In this document: piece after piece, positions 25,100-34,176 of the stretch | Layout of the letters: each line of letters starts with the position of its first letter | Numbering within the stretch: position 1 is the stretch's first letter | NCBI GenBank assembly: GCA_022340315.1 | Contig: JAJDOD010000045.1 | Span: forward strand, 1-34,981 | DNA length: 34,981 nt | Direction of reading: 5' to 3' | DNA from: Silicimonas sp. | GTDB lineage: Bacteria; Pseudomonadota; Alphaproteobacteria; Rhodobacterales; Rhodobacteraceae | Notes under the pieces: generated by a model | Seen by the model: the letters and a program-made list of their open reading frames with translations, nothing else | Database searches by the model: none | What the model was told of the DNA's origin: nothing | Made by a program: the position numbers and the translations under genes

Positions 25100-25915
25100 T
25101 CACTCGGCCTTTTCGGCCTCGCCCTCGACCACTACGGCATCCGAGGCCTCCTCGGGCGTGGCGCCGCCGTCGACCGCTTCCTCCACGGCTTCTTCCATCG
25201 CGCCGATGTCCACACCTGCGGCGCCAAGCTGGGCGCTCATGCCATCAAGCGCGGCGCGGCTTGCGAGGTCGCAGTAAAGTGCAATTGCGCGCGCAGCGTC
25301 GTCGTTGCCGGGGATGACATAGTCCACGCCGTCCGGCGAGCAGTTGGTGTCGACGACCGCAACCACGGGAATTCCAAGCTTTTTCGCTTCCGCGATCGCC
25401 AGGTCTTCCTTGTTGACGTCGATCACGAAGAGAAGGTCGGGAACACCGCCCATCTCGCGAATTCCGCCCAGCGAGGCCTGAAGTTTGGCTTGCTCGCGCT
25501 CAAGACCCAGCCGTTCCTTCTTGGTCAGGCCTTCAGCGCCCTGTGCCATCCGCTCGTCGATCTCCTTGAGCGCGCCGATACGCTGGCTGATCGTCTTCCA
25601 GTTGGTCAGCGTGCCGCCGAGCCAGCGGTGGTTCATGTAGTACTGCGCGCATCTTTCTGCCGCATCGGCAATCGGCTTCTGCGCCTGCCGCTTGGTGCCG
25701 ACGAACAGGATGCGGCCGTTCTTTGCCACGGTGTCGCGGATGACGTTCAGCGCCGCGTCAAGCATCGGTACGGTCTGCGTCAGGTCGAGGATGTGAATGC
25801 CGTTCCGGTCGCCATAGATGAACTCGCCCATACGCGGGTTCCAGCGTTGCGTCTGGTGGCCGAAGTGAACGCCAGCTTCCAACAGCTGACGCAATGTGAA
25901 TTCAGGGAGCGCCAT
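25100..25915 (-). CDS. rpsB: 30S ribosomal protein S2 (uS2)
   Basis: A 271-residue ribosomal protein S2. Typical motifs are [19 protein letters not shown] at the N-terminus, [11 protein letters not shown] and [17 protein letters not shown], then [47 protein letters not shown] (read in parts). The C-terminal ~40 residues form an Ala/Glu-rich acidic tail, longer than in E. coli (241 residues) and usual in alphaproteobacteria. The ATG at 25915 with AAAGGAAC upstream is chosen over an extension to 25957. rpsB is first in the rpsB-tsf operon. Confidence 0.97.
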   Translation of the reverse strand: MALPEFTLRQLLEAGVHFGHQTQRWNPRMGEFIYGDRNGIHILDLTQTVPMLDAALNVIRDTVAKNGRILFVGTKRQAQKPIADAAERCAQYYMNHRWLGGTLTNWKTISQRIGALKEIDERMAQGAEGLTKKERLGLEREQAKLQASLGGIREMGGVPDLLFVIDVNKEDLAIAEAKKLGIPVVAVVDTNCSPDGVDYVIPGNDDAARAIALYCDLASRAALDGMSAQLGAAGVDIGAMEEAVEEAVDGGATPEEASDAVVVEGEAEKAE

Positions 25916-26031
25916 GTCCAAGTTCCTTTCCGGTTTGCGCCTCGGCAGAGCCATCAAGGGATCTCTCCCAACCGGCGGACCTTACGGGATGTCTCCCCGA
26001 AAGGCCCAAGCCCTGCCTGTGAAGTCCGCGC

Positions 26032-26060
26032 GATGTACGGCTGGCGGGGTTTGATTGCAA
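26032..26060 (-). promoter_or_regulatory. Possible rpsB promoter
   Basis: On the minus strand TTGCAA (26060-26055) is followed after 17 bases by TACATC (26037-26032). This would give a leader of about 110 bases for rpsB. The elements match the consensus only partly. The rest of the 266-base gap between rpsB and the acyltransferase holds nothing else I can identify. Confidence 0.3.
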
Positions 26061-26181
26061 GTGAAAAAGCAACTTGAGCCATCATCGGTCCGAAACCGCT
26101 CGTCGGACGCGCAGCTGGGGTGCCGCGTGCCCTGCCCCTGCGGCGTTGCAATGCGCCGCCTAGCCTGTCACTGAATGCGGC

Positions 26182-27090
26182 ATGTCACGGCCCGCCACAT
26201 TTGCCGACAAGGTTCAGAACGCCTTCGCCCGCGCTGTGCTGGGCGGCGCGCTTCTCTTGCCGTATCGCGTTCGGGTCGCCCTCGTCGGGCGGATCGTCTC
26301 GCGCATCGTGGCGCCCCTGGCAGGCTGGAACAGACGGGTTCACCGCAATCTATCCTATGTCTACCCGGAGATGACGCAATCCGAGCAAACCAGGATTGCG
26401 CGCGCGGTCACCGACAACGTCGGGCGAACACTTATCGAGATCTACTCGGGAGAGGAATTCGCCACCCGCGCACTTACGTCCGAGATAGGTGGCCCGGGCC
26501 TCCCTGCCCTGCAGGCCGCACGCGACGCGGGCAGACCCATCGTACTCGTCACGGCACATATGGGCAATTACGACGCGGTGCGATCAAAGCTCAGCCGCGA
26601 AGGCTTTCCGATGGCGGCACTTTACCGCCCGATGAAGAACCCCCTGTTTCACAGGCACTATCTGAAGGCCATTTCGACGATTGCGGAGCCGGTGTTTCCG
26701 ACCGATGGCCGTGGAATCGCAGCGTTGATACGGCATCTCAAGGAAGGCGGCATCATCGGAATCGTGGCCGATGTGGCCTCGCGCAAGGCCCCGTTGCTCA
26801 CATTCTTTGGCAAACCTGCGCATACACCAATATCTGCGGCCGAATGGGCTCTGAAATATGACGCGGCCATGATTCCGGTCTTTGGACTGCGCCAACCGGA
26901 TGGCCTGATTTTCCGAATCCACGTGGCCGAACCGATTGGTGCCGACACGCCCGAAGTCATGATGCAGGGCTACAATGATACGGTCGAAGAGATCGTTCGC
27001 GAGGTGCCGGAACAATGGTTCTGGGTCCATCGCCGGTGGAAGCTGAGCGATGAGGCCAAGCTCACCGTAACTGAGCGGCCCCCAGAATAG
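26182..27090 (+). CDS. Lipid A-type lysophospholipid acyltransferase (HtrB/LpxL family)
   Basis: A 302-residue acyltransferase of the HtrB/LpxL/LpxM family, which adds secondary acyl chains to lipid A or a related lipid at the inner membrane. The catalytic HX4D motif is HMGNYD, preceded by IVLVTA. Later conserved pieces are ALYRPMKNPLFHRHY, the substrate-binding segment ending in FFGKPAHTPIS, and the C-terminal PEQWFWVHRRWK. There is a hydrophobic N-terminal segment (about residues 15-27). I use the ATG at 26182; upstream GCGGC is a poor ribosome site. The 3' end overlaps the convergent DUF1223 gene by 29 bases. The acyl donor and exact substrate are not determinable. Confidence 0.92.
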   Translation: MSRPATFADKVQNAFARAVLGGALLLPYRVRVALVGRIVSRIVAPLAGWNRRVHRNLSYVYPEMTQSEQTRIARAVTDNVGRTLIEIYSGEEFATRALTSEIGGPGLPALQAARDAGRPIVLVTAHMGNYDAVRSKLSREGFPMAALYRPMKNPLFHRHYLKAISTIAEPVFPTDGRGIAALIRHLKEGGIIGIVADVASRKAPLLTFFGKPAHTPISAAEWALKYDAAMIPVFGLRQPDGLIFRIHVAEPIGADTPEVMMQGYNDTVEEIVREVPEQWFWVHRRWKLSDEAKLTVTERPPE

Positions 27091-27757
27091 CGCCGCCGTT
27101 TCGCGCCTGGAACAAAACGGCCACCGGCGTATTGCCGCCAAGGTTGACTGAACTGCTGAAATTCCCCTGCCCGTTCCAGGTGCCGATGCGTTTCATCGAG
27201 CGCACGATATTGCGATAGTTCATCGTCCGTCCGGCGTTCTCGCCGCGCTTGATGTCCACTGTCGCGCTCGGCGTGAAGGTCACGATCTGAACGACGACCT
27301 CGGGAACGGCCCCTCTGGCGCTACCAACAATCGAGACTGAATCCCCATGCCGCTGGAGCCGCACGGAGATCGGCATGGGCGCCTCACTATGCCTCCGGAC
27401 GAGTTTCGCAATGCTCATGCCGCGAGAACCGACCGCATGATCGACACCACCCACGACCACCTGTGGCGTGTAGATCGTCCGCTCACCCTTCGCACGCGCA
27501 TAGGACCGCTGGCGGTTGGTGAATTCCGGGCTGGCAAACTGGTCCTTCCATCCGAGGTAGTCCCAGTAATCGACGTGATAGGACAGCGCGATGACATCTT
27601 GTTCATCAGCGAGATCCGACAGAATGCGGTCCGCCGGCGGGCAGGACGAGCACCCCTGCGACGTGAAAAGCTCGACCACCACCGTTTCCGCGGCGTTCGC
27701 CGCCCCGCTTACGGCAAAGCATGCCGCAACAAGGAAATTGGCGATCCGTATCATCAT
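27062..27757 (-). CDS. DUF1223 thioredoxin-like secreted protein
   Basis: A 231-residue DUF1223 protein. A signal peptide covers about residues 1-22 (ending GAANA). The mature part has a thioredoxin-like fold with the CxxC motif in TSQGCSSCPPAD and family-typical ALSYHVDYWDYLGWKDQFA, then YTPQVVVGG, which ends in the cis-proline region. It is probably a periplasmic protein whose thiol chemistry is untested. Two ATGs in tandem (27757, 27754) are possible starts; neither has a strong ribosome site. It is divergent from aconitase and overlaps the acyltransferase gene end to end. Confidence 0.92.
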   Translation of the reverse strand: MMIRIANFLVAACFAVSGAANAAETVVVELFTSQGCSSCPPADRILSDLADEQDVIALSYHVDYWDYLGWKDQFASPEFTNRQRSYARAKGERTIYTPQVVVGGVDHAVGSRGMSIAKLVRRHSEAPMPISVRLQRHGDSVSIVGSARGAVPEVVVQIVTFTPSATVDIKRGENAGRTMNYRNIVRSMKRIGTWNGQGNFSSSVNLGGNTPVAVLFQARNGGAILGAAQLR

Positions 27758-27892
27758 CTGTCATCCCGATCCTGCGTCATCCCGTCGTACTCAAAAGCCC
27801 GCCCGCGCGCCAATCAAGGTTTTGCGAGACCGCGTTACAACGTCCGGACAGTCGCGCCACGGCCCTGCAATTCCAAACGCTCCCAGTATTCA

Positions 27893-27946
27893 GTACACTA
27901 TGGTATACAATTTGCTGTTGCCCCTTCTCACCGACAGGTTTATGGG
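27893..27946 (+). promoter_or_regulatory. Upstream region of acnA: imperfect palindrome and possible promoter
   Basis: GTACACTATGGTATAC (27893-27908) reads as an imperfect 16-base palindrome with 12 of 16 positions symmetric. TTGCCC at 27918-27923 and TATGGG at 27941-27946, 17 bases apart, could be a promoter giving a leader of about 35 bases before the ATG at 27987. The match to consensus is moderate, and the operator idea is speculative. Confidence 0.3.
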
Positions 27947-27986
27947 GGCATGAAACTGCCAGTCACTTCCAGCCGGAGTTAGCAAC

Positions 27987-30677
27987 ATGCCCATTACCGT
28001 CGGTCACGACACTGCCAATACCCGCACATCGCTTACAGCGGGCGGCCAGTCGATTGATTACTACTCGATCCCAGCCGCCGAGGCCGCGGGTCTTGGCAAT
28101 TTCTCCAATCTGCCCGCCGCACTCAAGGTCGTGCTGGAAAACATGCTGCGGTTCGAGGACGGCAAGACCGTGACCGTGGATGACATCAAGGCCTTTTCCG
28201 AATGGGGTGAAAACGGCGGCAGGAACCCCCGCGAGATCGCCTATCGCCCGGCGCGCGTGCTGATGCAGGATTTCACCGGTGTGCCGGCGGTCGTGGACCT
28301 CGCCGCCATGCGCGACGGCATCGCCGCGCTCGGTGGCGACCCGCAGAAGATCAACCCGCTGAACCCGGTCGATCTTGTCATCGACCACTCGGTGATGATC
28401 GACGAGTTCGGCAATCCTCGCGCCTTCCAGATGAACGTCGACCGCGAATACGAGCGGAACATGGAGCGCTATACGTTCCTCAAATGGGGCCAGTCAGCGT
28501 TCAACAATTTCCGAGTGGTGCCGCCGGGCACCGGTATCTGCCACCAGGTGAATCTTGAGTACCTCGCCCAGACCGTCTGGACTGACAAGGATCAGAACGG
28601 CGCCGAAGTCGCCTATCCCGATACCCTCGTCGGCACCGACAGCCACACCACGATGGTCAACGGCGCGGCGGTGCTTGGCTGGGGCGTCGGCGGGATCGAG
28701 GCGGAGGCGGCCATGCTCGGTCAGCCGATCTCGATGCTGATCCCCGAGGTTGTGGGCTTCAAGCTGACCGGCGCGATGGTCGAGGGCACGACCGGCACCG
28801 ATCTGGTGCTCAAGGTCGTCGAGATGCTGCGCGAGAAAGGCGTCGTCGGAAAATTCGTCGAGTTCTACGGCCCCGGCCTCGACCACCTGCCGCTTGCCGA
28901 CCGCGCGACCATTGCCAACATGGCGCCGGAATACGGCGCGACCTGCGGCTTCTTCCCGATCGACGGCGAGACCCTGCGCTATCTGGAAAACACCGGCCGC
29001 GACAAGAACCGGATCGCGCTGGTCGAGGCTTATGCGAAGGAGAACGGCTTGTGGCGCGGTGCCGACTATGACCCGGTCTACACCGACACGCTGGAGCTTG
29101 ACATGGGCACGATCGTGCCCGCAATTTCCGGCCCCAAGCGACCGCAGGATTTTGTCGCCCTGACCGAGGCCAAGGCCGCTTTCGCCCGCGAGATGGAAGA
29201 AACGTTCAAGCGCCCGATGGGCAAACAGGTTCCCGTGAAGGGCGAGGACTACACGATGGAATCGGGCAAGGTCGTGATCGCCTCGATCACCTCCTGCACC
29301 AACACCTCGAACCCTTATGTGATGATCGGCGCCGGCCTTGTCGCGCGCAAGGCGAACGAACTTGGCATGACGCGGAAGCCGTGGGTCAAGACCTCGCTTG
29401 CGCCCGGCTCGCAGGTCGTCTCGGCCTATCTGGAAGCCGCCGATTTGCAGGACGATCTCGACGCCATCGGGTTCAACCTGGTGGGCTATGGGTGCACGAC
29501 CTGTATCGGCAACTCCGGTCCGCTCCAGTCCGAGATCTCCCAGGCAATCGCCGAAGGCGACCTCGTTGCCACGGCGGTTCTGTCGGGCAACCGGAACTTC
29601 GAGGGTCGGATCAGCCCGGATGTGCGCGCCAACTACCTCGCCTCGCCGCCGCTTGTCGTGGCCTACGCGCTGGCCGGATCGCTCGACGTCGACATCACCT
29701 CCGAGCCGATCGGCCAGGACAGGAATGGCAATGACGTCTACCTGAAGGACATCTGGCCCAGCCAGAAAGAGATCGCTGAACTGGTCGAAAAGACCGTCAC
29801 CCGCGACGCCTTCCTGGAAAAATACGCCGATGTCTTCAAGGGCGACGAGAAATGGCAGGGCGTCGAAGTGACCGAGGCCGAGACCTATGACTGGCCCGCG
29901 ACCTCGACCTATGTGCAGAACCCGCCTTACTTCCAGGGAATGGGTGCCGAGCCCGGAAAGATCTCGAACATCGAGGGCGCACGTACGCTGGCCCTTCTTG
30001 GCGACATGATCACCACAGACCATATCTCGCCCGCCGGGTCGTTCAAGGAGACCACGCCTGCCGGACAATACCTGGTCGATCGCCAGGTGCCGCCTCGCGA
30101 GTTCAACTCATACGGCTCGCGCCGCGGCAACCACGAGATCATGATGCGCGGTACCTTCGCCAATATCCGCATCAAGAACGAGATGCTGGACGGCGTCGAA
30201 GGCGGCTACACGAAGGGGCCAGATGGTAGCCAGATGTCGATCTATGACGCCGCGATGGCCTACAAGGAACAGGGCACGCCGCTTGTCGTCATCGGGGGCG
30301 AGCAATACGGCGCCGGGTCGTCGCGCGACTGGGCTGCGAAAGGCACGGCGCTTCTCGGCGTAAAGGCAGTGATCGCGGAAAGTTTCGAGCGCATCCACCG
30401 CTCCAACCTCGTCGGCATGGGCGTGATCCCGTTCGAGTTCACCGGCGGTGACACGCGGAAGTCCCTGAACCTGACGGGCGACGAGACCATTTCGATCTCT
30501 GGCCTTGAGGGCGACCTGAAACCGCTCTCCACCGTGCCCTGCACCATTACCTACGCTGATGGCAGCACGAAGGAGATCGAGATCAAGTGCCGGATAGATA
30601 CGGCCATCGAGATCGAGTACATCGAGCACGGCGGCGTCCTGCATTACGTGCTTCGTAACCTTGCGAAAGCGGCCTGA
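27987..30677 (+). CDS. acnA: Aconitate hydratase A
   Basis: An 896-residue aconitase of the AcnA/IRP1 type, converting citrate to isocitrate in the TCA cycle with a [4Fe-4S] cluster. The three cluster cysteines are at 437 (SCTNTSNP), 503 and 506 ([10 protein letters not shown]), two positions later than in E. coli AcnA. Substrate-site motifs include [12 protein letters not shown] and, in the swivelling C-terminal domain, [16 protein letters not shown] lies about ten bases before the ATG. It is monocistronic, divergent from DUF1223 and followed by a clear terminator. IRP1-like RNA binding is known for relatives but cannot be inferred here. Confidence 0.98.
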   Translation: MPITVGHDTANTRTSLTAGGQSIDYYSIPAAEAAGLGNFSNLPAALKVVLENMLRFEDGKTVTVDDIKAFSEWGENGGRNPREIAYRPARVLMQDFTGVPAVVDLAAMRDGIAALGGDPQKINPLNPVDLVIDHSVMIDEFGNPRAFQMNVDREYERNMERYTFLKWGQSAFNNFRVVPPGTGICHQVNLEYLAQTVWTDKDQNGAEVAYPDTLVGTDSHTTMVNGAAVLGWGVGGIEAEAAMLGQPISMLIPEVVGFKLTGAMVEGTTGTDLVLKVVEMLREKGVVGKFVEFYGPGLDHLPLADRATIANMAPEYGATCGFFPIDGETLRYLENTGRDKNRIALVEAYAKENGLWRGADYDPVYTDTLELDMGTIVPAISGPKRPQDFVALTEAKAAFAREMEETFKRPMGKQVPVKGEDYTMESGKVVIASITSCTNTSNPYVMIGAGLVARKANELGMTRKPWVKTSLAPGSQVVSAYLEAADLQDDLDAIGFNLVGYGCTTCIGNSGPLQSEISQAIAEGDLVATAVLSGNRNFEGRISPDVRANYLASPPLVVAYALAGSLDVDITSEPIGQDRNGNDVYLKDIWPSQKEIAELVEKTVTRDAFLEKYADVFKGDEKWQGVEVTEAETYDWPATSTYVQNPPYFQGMGAEPGKISNIEGARTLALLGDMITTDHISPAGSFKETTPAGQYLVDRQVPPREFNSYGSRRGNHEIMMRGTFANIRIKNEMLDGVEGGYTKGPDGSQMSIYDAAMAYKEQGTPLVVIGGEQYGAGSSRDWAAKGTALLGVKAVIAESFERIHRSNLVGMGVIPFEFTGGDTRKSLNLTGDETISISGLEGDLKPLSTVPCTITYADGSTKEIEIKCRIDTAIEIEYIEHGGVLHYVLRNLAKAA

Positions 30678-30709
30678 TCCTAAAGCGGCATCGCTATGCG
30701 CTTAGTCTT

Positions 30710-30742
30710 GCCTCCGGCCCAATGGCCGGGGGCATCGTTTTT
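30710..30742 (+). terminator. Rho-independent terminator of acnA
   Basis: GCCTCCGGCC (30710-30719) pairs with GGCCGGGGGC (30724-30733), ten pairs including one T-G wobble, around a CAAT loop. ATCG and a run of five T (30738-30742) follow. It begins 33 bases after the acnA stop. Confidence 0.88.
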
Positions 30743-30909
30743 GAAACCGGCGCTTGGGCCTGTCGAGTACCACCGCTTCGGTAACAGCCCGAGCGTCGCC
30801 GCTGGATTGTTTCGCGTGCCCGGTCAATTTCTGCCGGATTTGCGGCAATTCTTCACAATGCGGCGAAAGAATGGCACCTTTGACACTGTAACGAGTGCTC
30901 GGGGGATGC

Positions 30910-31023
30910 ATGACCAGGACCAGTAACAGATTGCGCACCTTTTCGCGCGCCATGCCGTTTTCTCTTCCACCGATCGAAGGCGGATTGCTTTTCCTTCTGA
31001 TCGTAGTCTGGCTATTCGGCTAA
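30910..31023 (+). CDS. Possible small membrane protein, 37 residues
   Basis: An ATG at 30910 opens 37 codons to TAA at 31021-31023. The N-terminal half is basic (MTRTSNRLRTFSRAM), and the C-terminal part, GGLLFLLIVVWLFG, is one hydrophobic helix ending almost at the stop. This would be a tail-anchored or single-pass inner-membrane peptide with its basic side in the cytoplasm. Ribosome-site evidence is weak (GGGGG a few bases before the ATG). The internal ATG at codon 15 is another option. Its last 12 bases overlap the convergent ccmG gene. I do not recognise a family; it may be a chance ORF. Confidence 0.38.
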   Translation: MTRTSNRLRTFSRAMPFSLPPIEGGLLFLLIVVWLFG

Positions 31024-31548
31024 CGCAGCCGCAATCGCGGGCTTGAGCCGGTTTTCAAGCAATGGCTCGTTGATCGGCCCGCGAATGTGCAGAACAACTT
31101 TGCCGTTTCCGTCAATCACGAATGTCTCGGGCAGAGCGTATACGCCCCACTCGATACTTTGGCGGTTTGCGGGATCGGCAATGACGGCCGTGTATGGGTT
31201 GCCAAGTTCGTTGAGAAATCCCCTGGCCTGCTCCGGTGTTCTGTCGCGGTTGATGCCATAGACCTGAACGCTCTCTGCCAGTTCCATCATCAAGGGGTGC
31301 TCGACCCGGCACGGGGCGCACCAGCTTGCCCAGAAATTCAGAACCTTCGGTCCCGGCGCGGCGAAAACCGATCCGTCGAAGCTCGGCAAATCGCCCACCG
31401 GCAGCTCGACCACTGCGGGCGCGGGCAACCCCTCCTGAGACGAAGGCAGAAGATCGGGATCGTCCCGGAACATGCCGCCCAGGAACAAGCCGGCAATGCC
31501 CGCGAAGATCACCGGCGGCACGACAGCGAGAAGAGGTATTCTAGCCAT
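31012..31548 (-). CDS. ccmG: Cytochrome c biogenesis thioredoxin CcmG/DsbE
   Basis: A 178-residue membrane-anchored periplasmic thioredoxin that reduces apocytochrome c or its partner CcmH before heme attachment. An N-terminal anchor helix (about 5-25) is followed by a thioredoxin fold with the active site WCAPC (Cys77, Cys80) in FWASWCAPCRVEHP, and the family-typical acidic and GVYALPETFVIDG cis-proline region. The ATG at 31548 overlaps the ccmD stop by 8 bases. It ends the visible ccm run; ccmE, ccmF and ccmH are not in this window. Confidence 0.95.
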   Translation of the reverse strand: MARIPLLAVVPPVIFAGIAGLFLGGMFRDDPDLLPSSQEGLPAPAVVELPVGDLPSFDGSVFAAPGPKVLNFWASWCAPCRVEHPLMMELAESVQVYGINRDRTPEQARGFLNELGNPYTAVIADPANRQSIEWGVYALPETFVIDGNGKVVLHIRGPINEPLLENRLKPAIAAALAE

Positions 31549-31690
31549 CCTCGCGCCCTTCCGCCTCTTCCAGCCGCCGCCGCGAGGACCGCGCCTGCGC
31601 CCAGCTCAGCCAGATCAGCCCGGCCAGAAGCAGGATGGAACCCGCATAGGCCAACGTCACTTCGGCCGCATAATTCCCCAGATCCGGCAT
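31541..31690 (-). CDS. ccmD: Heme exporter protein CcmD
   Basis: A 49-residue CcmD, a small single-helix protein that helps release holo-CcmE from the CcmABC heme-handling complex. It begins MPDLGNYAAEVTLAYAGS, continues with one transmembrane helix (about 15-32, ILLLAGLIWLSWAQ), and ends in an Arg/Glu-rich cytoplasmic tail, the family pattern. Length and position between ccmC and ccmG are diagnostic. Its ATG shares one base with the ccmC stop (TGATG), and its stop overlaps the ccmG start by 8 bases, so translation of the three is coupled. Confidence 0.93.
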   Translation of the reverse strand: MPDLGNYAAEVTLAYAGSILLLAGLIWLSWAQARSSRRRLEEAEGREDG

Positions 31691-32418
31691 CACGCGACCC
31701 TCTCTCGCATTTCGATGGCCTGGACGCGGCGAAGCCGGATCTCGGAACGGGTTCGCAACAGCACCAGGGCGATGAAGAGCAGGACGAAACCCGCCATTGA
31801 TATCAGCAGCGGCACCCAGAACACGTCCGAGATATTCTCATCCTTGTCGAGCGACAGCGTGGCCCCCTGGTGCAATCCCTGGTTCCAGAACAGCACGGCA
31901 TAGCGCGAGAGAACCGCGAAGACCGAGCCGATCAGGCACATGAAACTGGTCAGGTCCGCAGCGGTATCCGGGTTCTCGACCGCCGACCAAAGGGCGATAT
32001 AGCCCAGATAGAACAGGAACAGGATGAGGAACGAAGTCAGGCGCGGATCCCATTCCCACCACGTCCCCCACATGGGCTGCCCCCAAACGGCCCCGGTGAA
32101 AAGCGCGATCAGCGTCATCGTGACACCCACCGGCGCCGCCGCCTTGGCCGCAAGTGCACTGACGTGATGACGACGGATCAGCCATACGAGCGAGGCGACA
32201 AGCATCATCGCCCAGGCGTTGATCGCCATCATCGCGGTGGGTACGTGCAGGTAGATGATCTTGACCGTCGAGCCCTGCCGGAAGTCGTCCGGAGTGAAGA
32301 AGAAACCCCAGCCGATGCCGACGACAAGTGCGAGGCCCGCCACTACGAATAGCGGCATCATCACCCGGTCGGTCAGGTGCATGAACTTCCGGGGGTTTGC
32401 AAATTCCCAAAGCGACAT
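31690..32418 (-). CDS. ccmC: Heme exporter/heme-handling protein CcmC
   Basis: A 242-residue six-helix inner-membrane protein that loads heme onto CcmE for cytochrome c maturation. The tryptophan-rich WWD-type motif WGTWWEWDPRLTS is present, with heme-ligand histidine candidates in YLHVPTA and further on at FWNQGLHQGATL. Hydrophobic helices are near 22-41, 60-80, 95-113, 128-146, 158-178 and 205-224. The ATG at 32418 has no clear ribosome site. A 79-base gap separates it from ccmB upstream, while ccmD overlaps its stop by one base. Confidence 0.96.
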   Translation of the reverse strand: MSLWEFANPRKFMHLTDRVMMPLFVVAGLALVVGIGWGFFFTPDDFRQGSTVKIIYLHVPTAMMAINAWAMMLVASLVWLIRRHHVSALAAKAAAPVGVTMTLIALFTGAVWGQPMWGTWWEWDPRLTSFLILFLFYLGYIALWSAVENPDTAADLTSFMCLIGSVFAVLSRYAVLFWNQGLHQGATLSLDKDENISDVFWVPLLISMAGFVLLFIALVLLRTRSEIRLRRVQAIEMRERVA

Positions 32419-32497
32419 GGACGTTACTTAGACGCAGGTGTTGACGCGCTCAAGCGGCGTCGGGTCGCAGGCCCTTCGCGCTCTCGTTCGCGTGAGT

Positions 32498-33154
32498 TCA
32501 GCGCAGGTTGACACGCAGCGCCCCGGCGGCGGCAAAAGGTACGATGGCCACGGTTCCGAGCGTGATCAGCCCCAACAGCAGCATCGGCGTTGTGGCGGTC
32601 AGGCCATCGGAGGCGCGCCGCACCGCGTCCGCACCGAAGATCAGCGTCGGCACATAGAGCGGCAGCACCAGAAGCGACAGCAGCAAGCCGCCCCGTTTTA
32701 GCCCAACCGTTAGCGCGGCACCGAAAGCACCCAGAACCGAAAGTGCGGGCGTGCCGACAAGAAGCGTCAGCACCAGCGCTCCGGCGGCTTCGCCGGGAAG
32801 GTTGAGTAACGCCCCCAGAAGCGGTGCGACGATCGTCAGCGGCAGCCCGGTGGTTATCCAGTGCGCCAGCGCCTTGGTCAGAACCACGCCCTCCAGCGGC
32901 ACCGGAGCGGTTGCCAGCAGGTCAAGCGAGCCGTCCTCGTAATCGGTTGCAAACAGGCGGTCGAGCGACAGCAGGCAGGCCAGCAGTGCGCCCAGCCAAA
33001 GCACACCCGGTGCGATCCGCGCCAGCACCTCGCGCTCGGGGCCCACTCCGAAAGGCACCAGCACCACGACGATCAGGAAAAAGGCCAGCGCCAGCCCGAA
33101 CCCGCCGCCCGCCCGCATCGCCAGCATGACATCCCGTTTCAGCAGCCCGATCAC
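32498..33154 (-). CDS. ccmB: Heme exporter protein CcmB
   Basis: A 218-residue permease subunit of the CcmABCD complex, with six hydrophobic segments (for example [21 protein letters not shown] and [20 protein letters not shown], partly quoted here). The family motif [20 protein letters not shown] follows the second helix. With CcmA it forms an ABC-type unit that powers release of heme-loaded CcmE. The start overlaps the ccmA stop by 4 bases (ATGA). The end lies 79 bases before ccmC. Confidence 0.95.
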   Translation of the reverse strand: MIGLLKRDVMLAMRAGGGFGLALAFFLIVVVLVPFGVGPEREVLARIAPGVLWLGALLACLLSLDRLFATDYEDGSLDLLATAPVPLEGVVLTKALAHWITTGLPLTIVAPLLGALLNLPGEAAGALVLTLLVGTPALSVLGAFGAALTVGLKRGGLLLSLLVLPLYVPTLIFGADAVRRASDGLTATTPMLLLGLITLGTVAIVPFAAAGALRVNLR

Positions 33155-33774
33155 AGGAAACTCTCGTCAAACGCGCCGGTTGCGACGCGCGCCGGCTTGA
33201 ATTCCGAGACGTCCAGCGTTCGCGCATCGAGGCCAAGGTCGATATGTGTTGCGACAAGGGCCGCGCCGCCATCATCGAGATGCCGACGGACGCGCTCCGC
33301 GAATAGTGACACCGCCGACTGGTCCAGCGAGACGGTCGGTTCGTCCAGCGCCCAGATCCGCCGTCCCGTCACGAGAAGCCTGGCAAGTCCAAGCCGCCGT
33401 TTCTGACCGGCAGACAAGGACTGGGCCCTACGGCTCCGCAGCGCCGCCAGGTCGAATGCGGCAAGCGCCTCGTCGATGCTCGCCGTTCCGAAGAGCCCGG
33501 CCCAGAACTCGAGGTTCTCAGCGACGCTCAACGTCGACTTGATCCCGTCGGCATGGGCTGCATAGGCGATACACTCGGGCTCCGCCGCAATGGTTCCGCT
33601 CTCTGGCGGTTGCAGCCCGGCAATGGTCCTTAGAAGCGTGGTCTTGCCGGAACCGTTCGGCCCCCGCAGGATCAGGGCCTCGCCTGCCAAAAGATCGAAT
33701 GTCACGCCCTCTAGAATCCTCAGACCGCCCCGCGTACAGGCAACATCGGTGAGGCTCAGAAGCGGGGTCGTCAT
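33151..33774 (-). CDS. ccmA: Heme exporter ATP-binding protein CcmA
   Basis: A 207-residue ABC ATPase of the CcmA family. Walker A GPNGSGKT is at 38-45, signature [14 protein letters not shown] with an Ala in place of the first Gly of the usual motif, as in many CcmA proteins, then Walker [12 protein letters not shown] and the switch region VATHID. It powers the CcmABCD heme-handling complex from the cytoplasm. It is first in the ccmA-ccmB coupled pair, and starts 44 bases after the Mth938-fold gene on the same strand. Confidence 0.96.
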   Translation of the reverse strand: MTTPLLSLTDVACTRGGLRILEGVTFDLLAGEALILRGPNGSGKTTLLRTIAGLQPPESGTIAAEPECIAYAAHADGIKSTLSVAENLEFWAGLFGTASIDEALAAFDLAALRSRRAQSLSAGQKRRLGLARLLVTGRRIWALDEPTVSLDQSAVSLFAERVRRHLDDGGAALVATHIDLGLDARTLDVSEFKPARVATGAFDESFL

Positions 33775-33818
33775 GGGCGACAGTCTTGGCGGAACGCGCG
33801 GGCGATGTCTACCGAGGC

Positions 33819-34172
33819 TCAGACCGGCAGGACCGCCAGCCCGACCCGCCGCCCCTCACCCAGAAGCACGTTGTAGGTGCGGCAGGCCTGCGGCGACGAC
33901 ATCACCTCGGCCCCTATCCCGGCACTCTCAAGAGCACTGCGAAGCGCGTGGGGCAAATGTGCAATCTCGGAACCCATGCCAACCAGAAGAATGTCGATCT
34001 TTCCCTTCGCCGCCACCAGCGTCGCGATGTCGTCAAGGCCGCCCCAGGGCGTGATACCGTCCGGCAGAACGGCAAGCGGTGCGGGATGCGGTTCGCCGCC
34101 GATACGAAAGAAACCGGGGCCATAGCCCTCGACCGGCGCGCCTTCGGAATAGCTCACTTCGTTCAATCGCAT
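33819..34172 (-). CDS. Mth938-like domain protein (DUF498/NDUFAF3 fold)
   Basis: A 117-residue soluble protein of the Mth938/DUF498 family, to which the mitochondrial complex I assembly factor NDUFAF3 belongs. Typical stretches are [26 protein letters not shown] and [21 protein letters not shown]. The bacterial function is not settled. It lies 4 bases after the TauE/SafE stop and 44 bases before ccmA. In related genomes it commonly sits next to ccmA, in my recollection. Confidence 0.92.
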   Translation of the reverse strand: MRLNEVSYSEGAPVEGYGPGFFRIGGEPHPAPLAVLPDGITPWGGLDDIATLVAAKGKIDILLVGMGSEIAHLPHALRSALESAGIGAEVMSSPQACRTYNVLLGEGRRVGLAVLPV

Positions 34173-34176
34173 CCTA

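Noticed and set aside
24407-26077. A 556-residue plus-strand frame across tsf and rpsB
   Set aside because: It is antisense to two essential translation genes and is low-complexity shadow sequence.
28494-30068. A 524-residue minus-strand frame inside acnA
   Set aside because: It lies wholly antisense to the strongly conserved aconitase gene and shows no protein family motifs.
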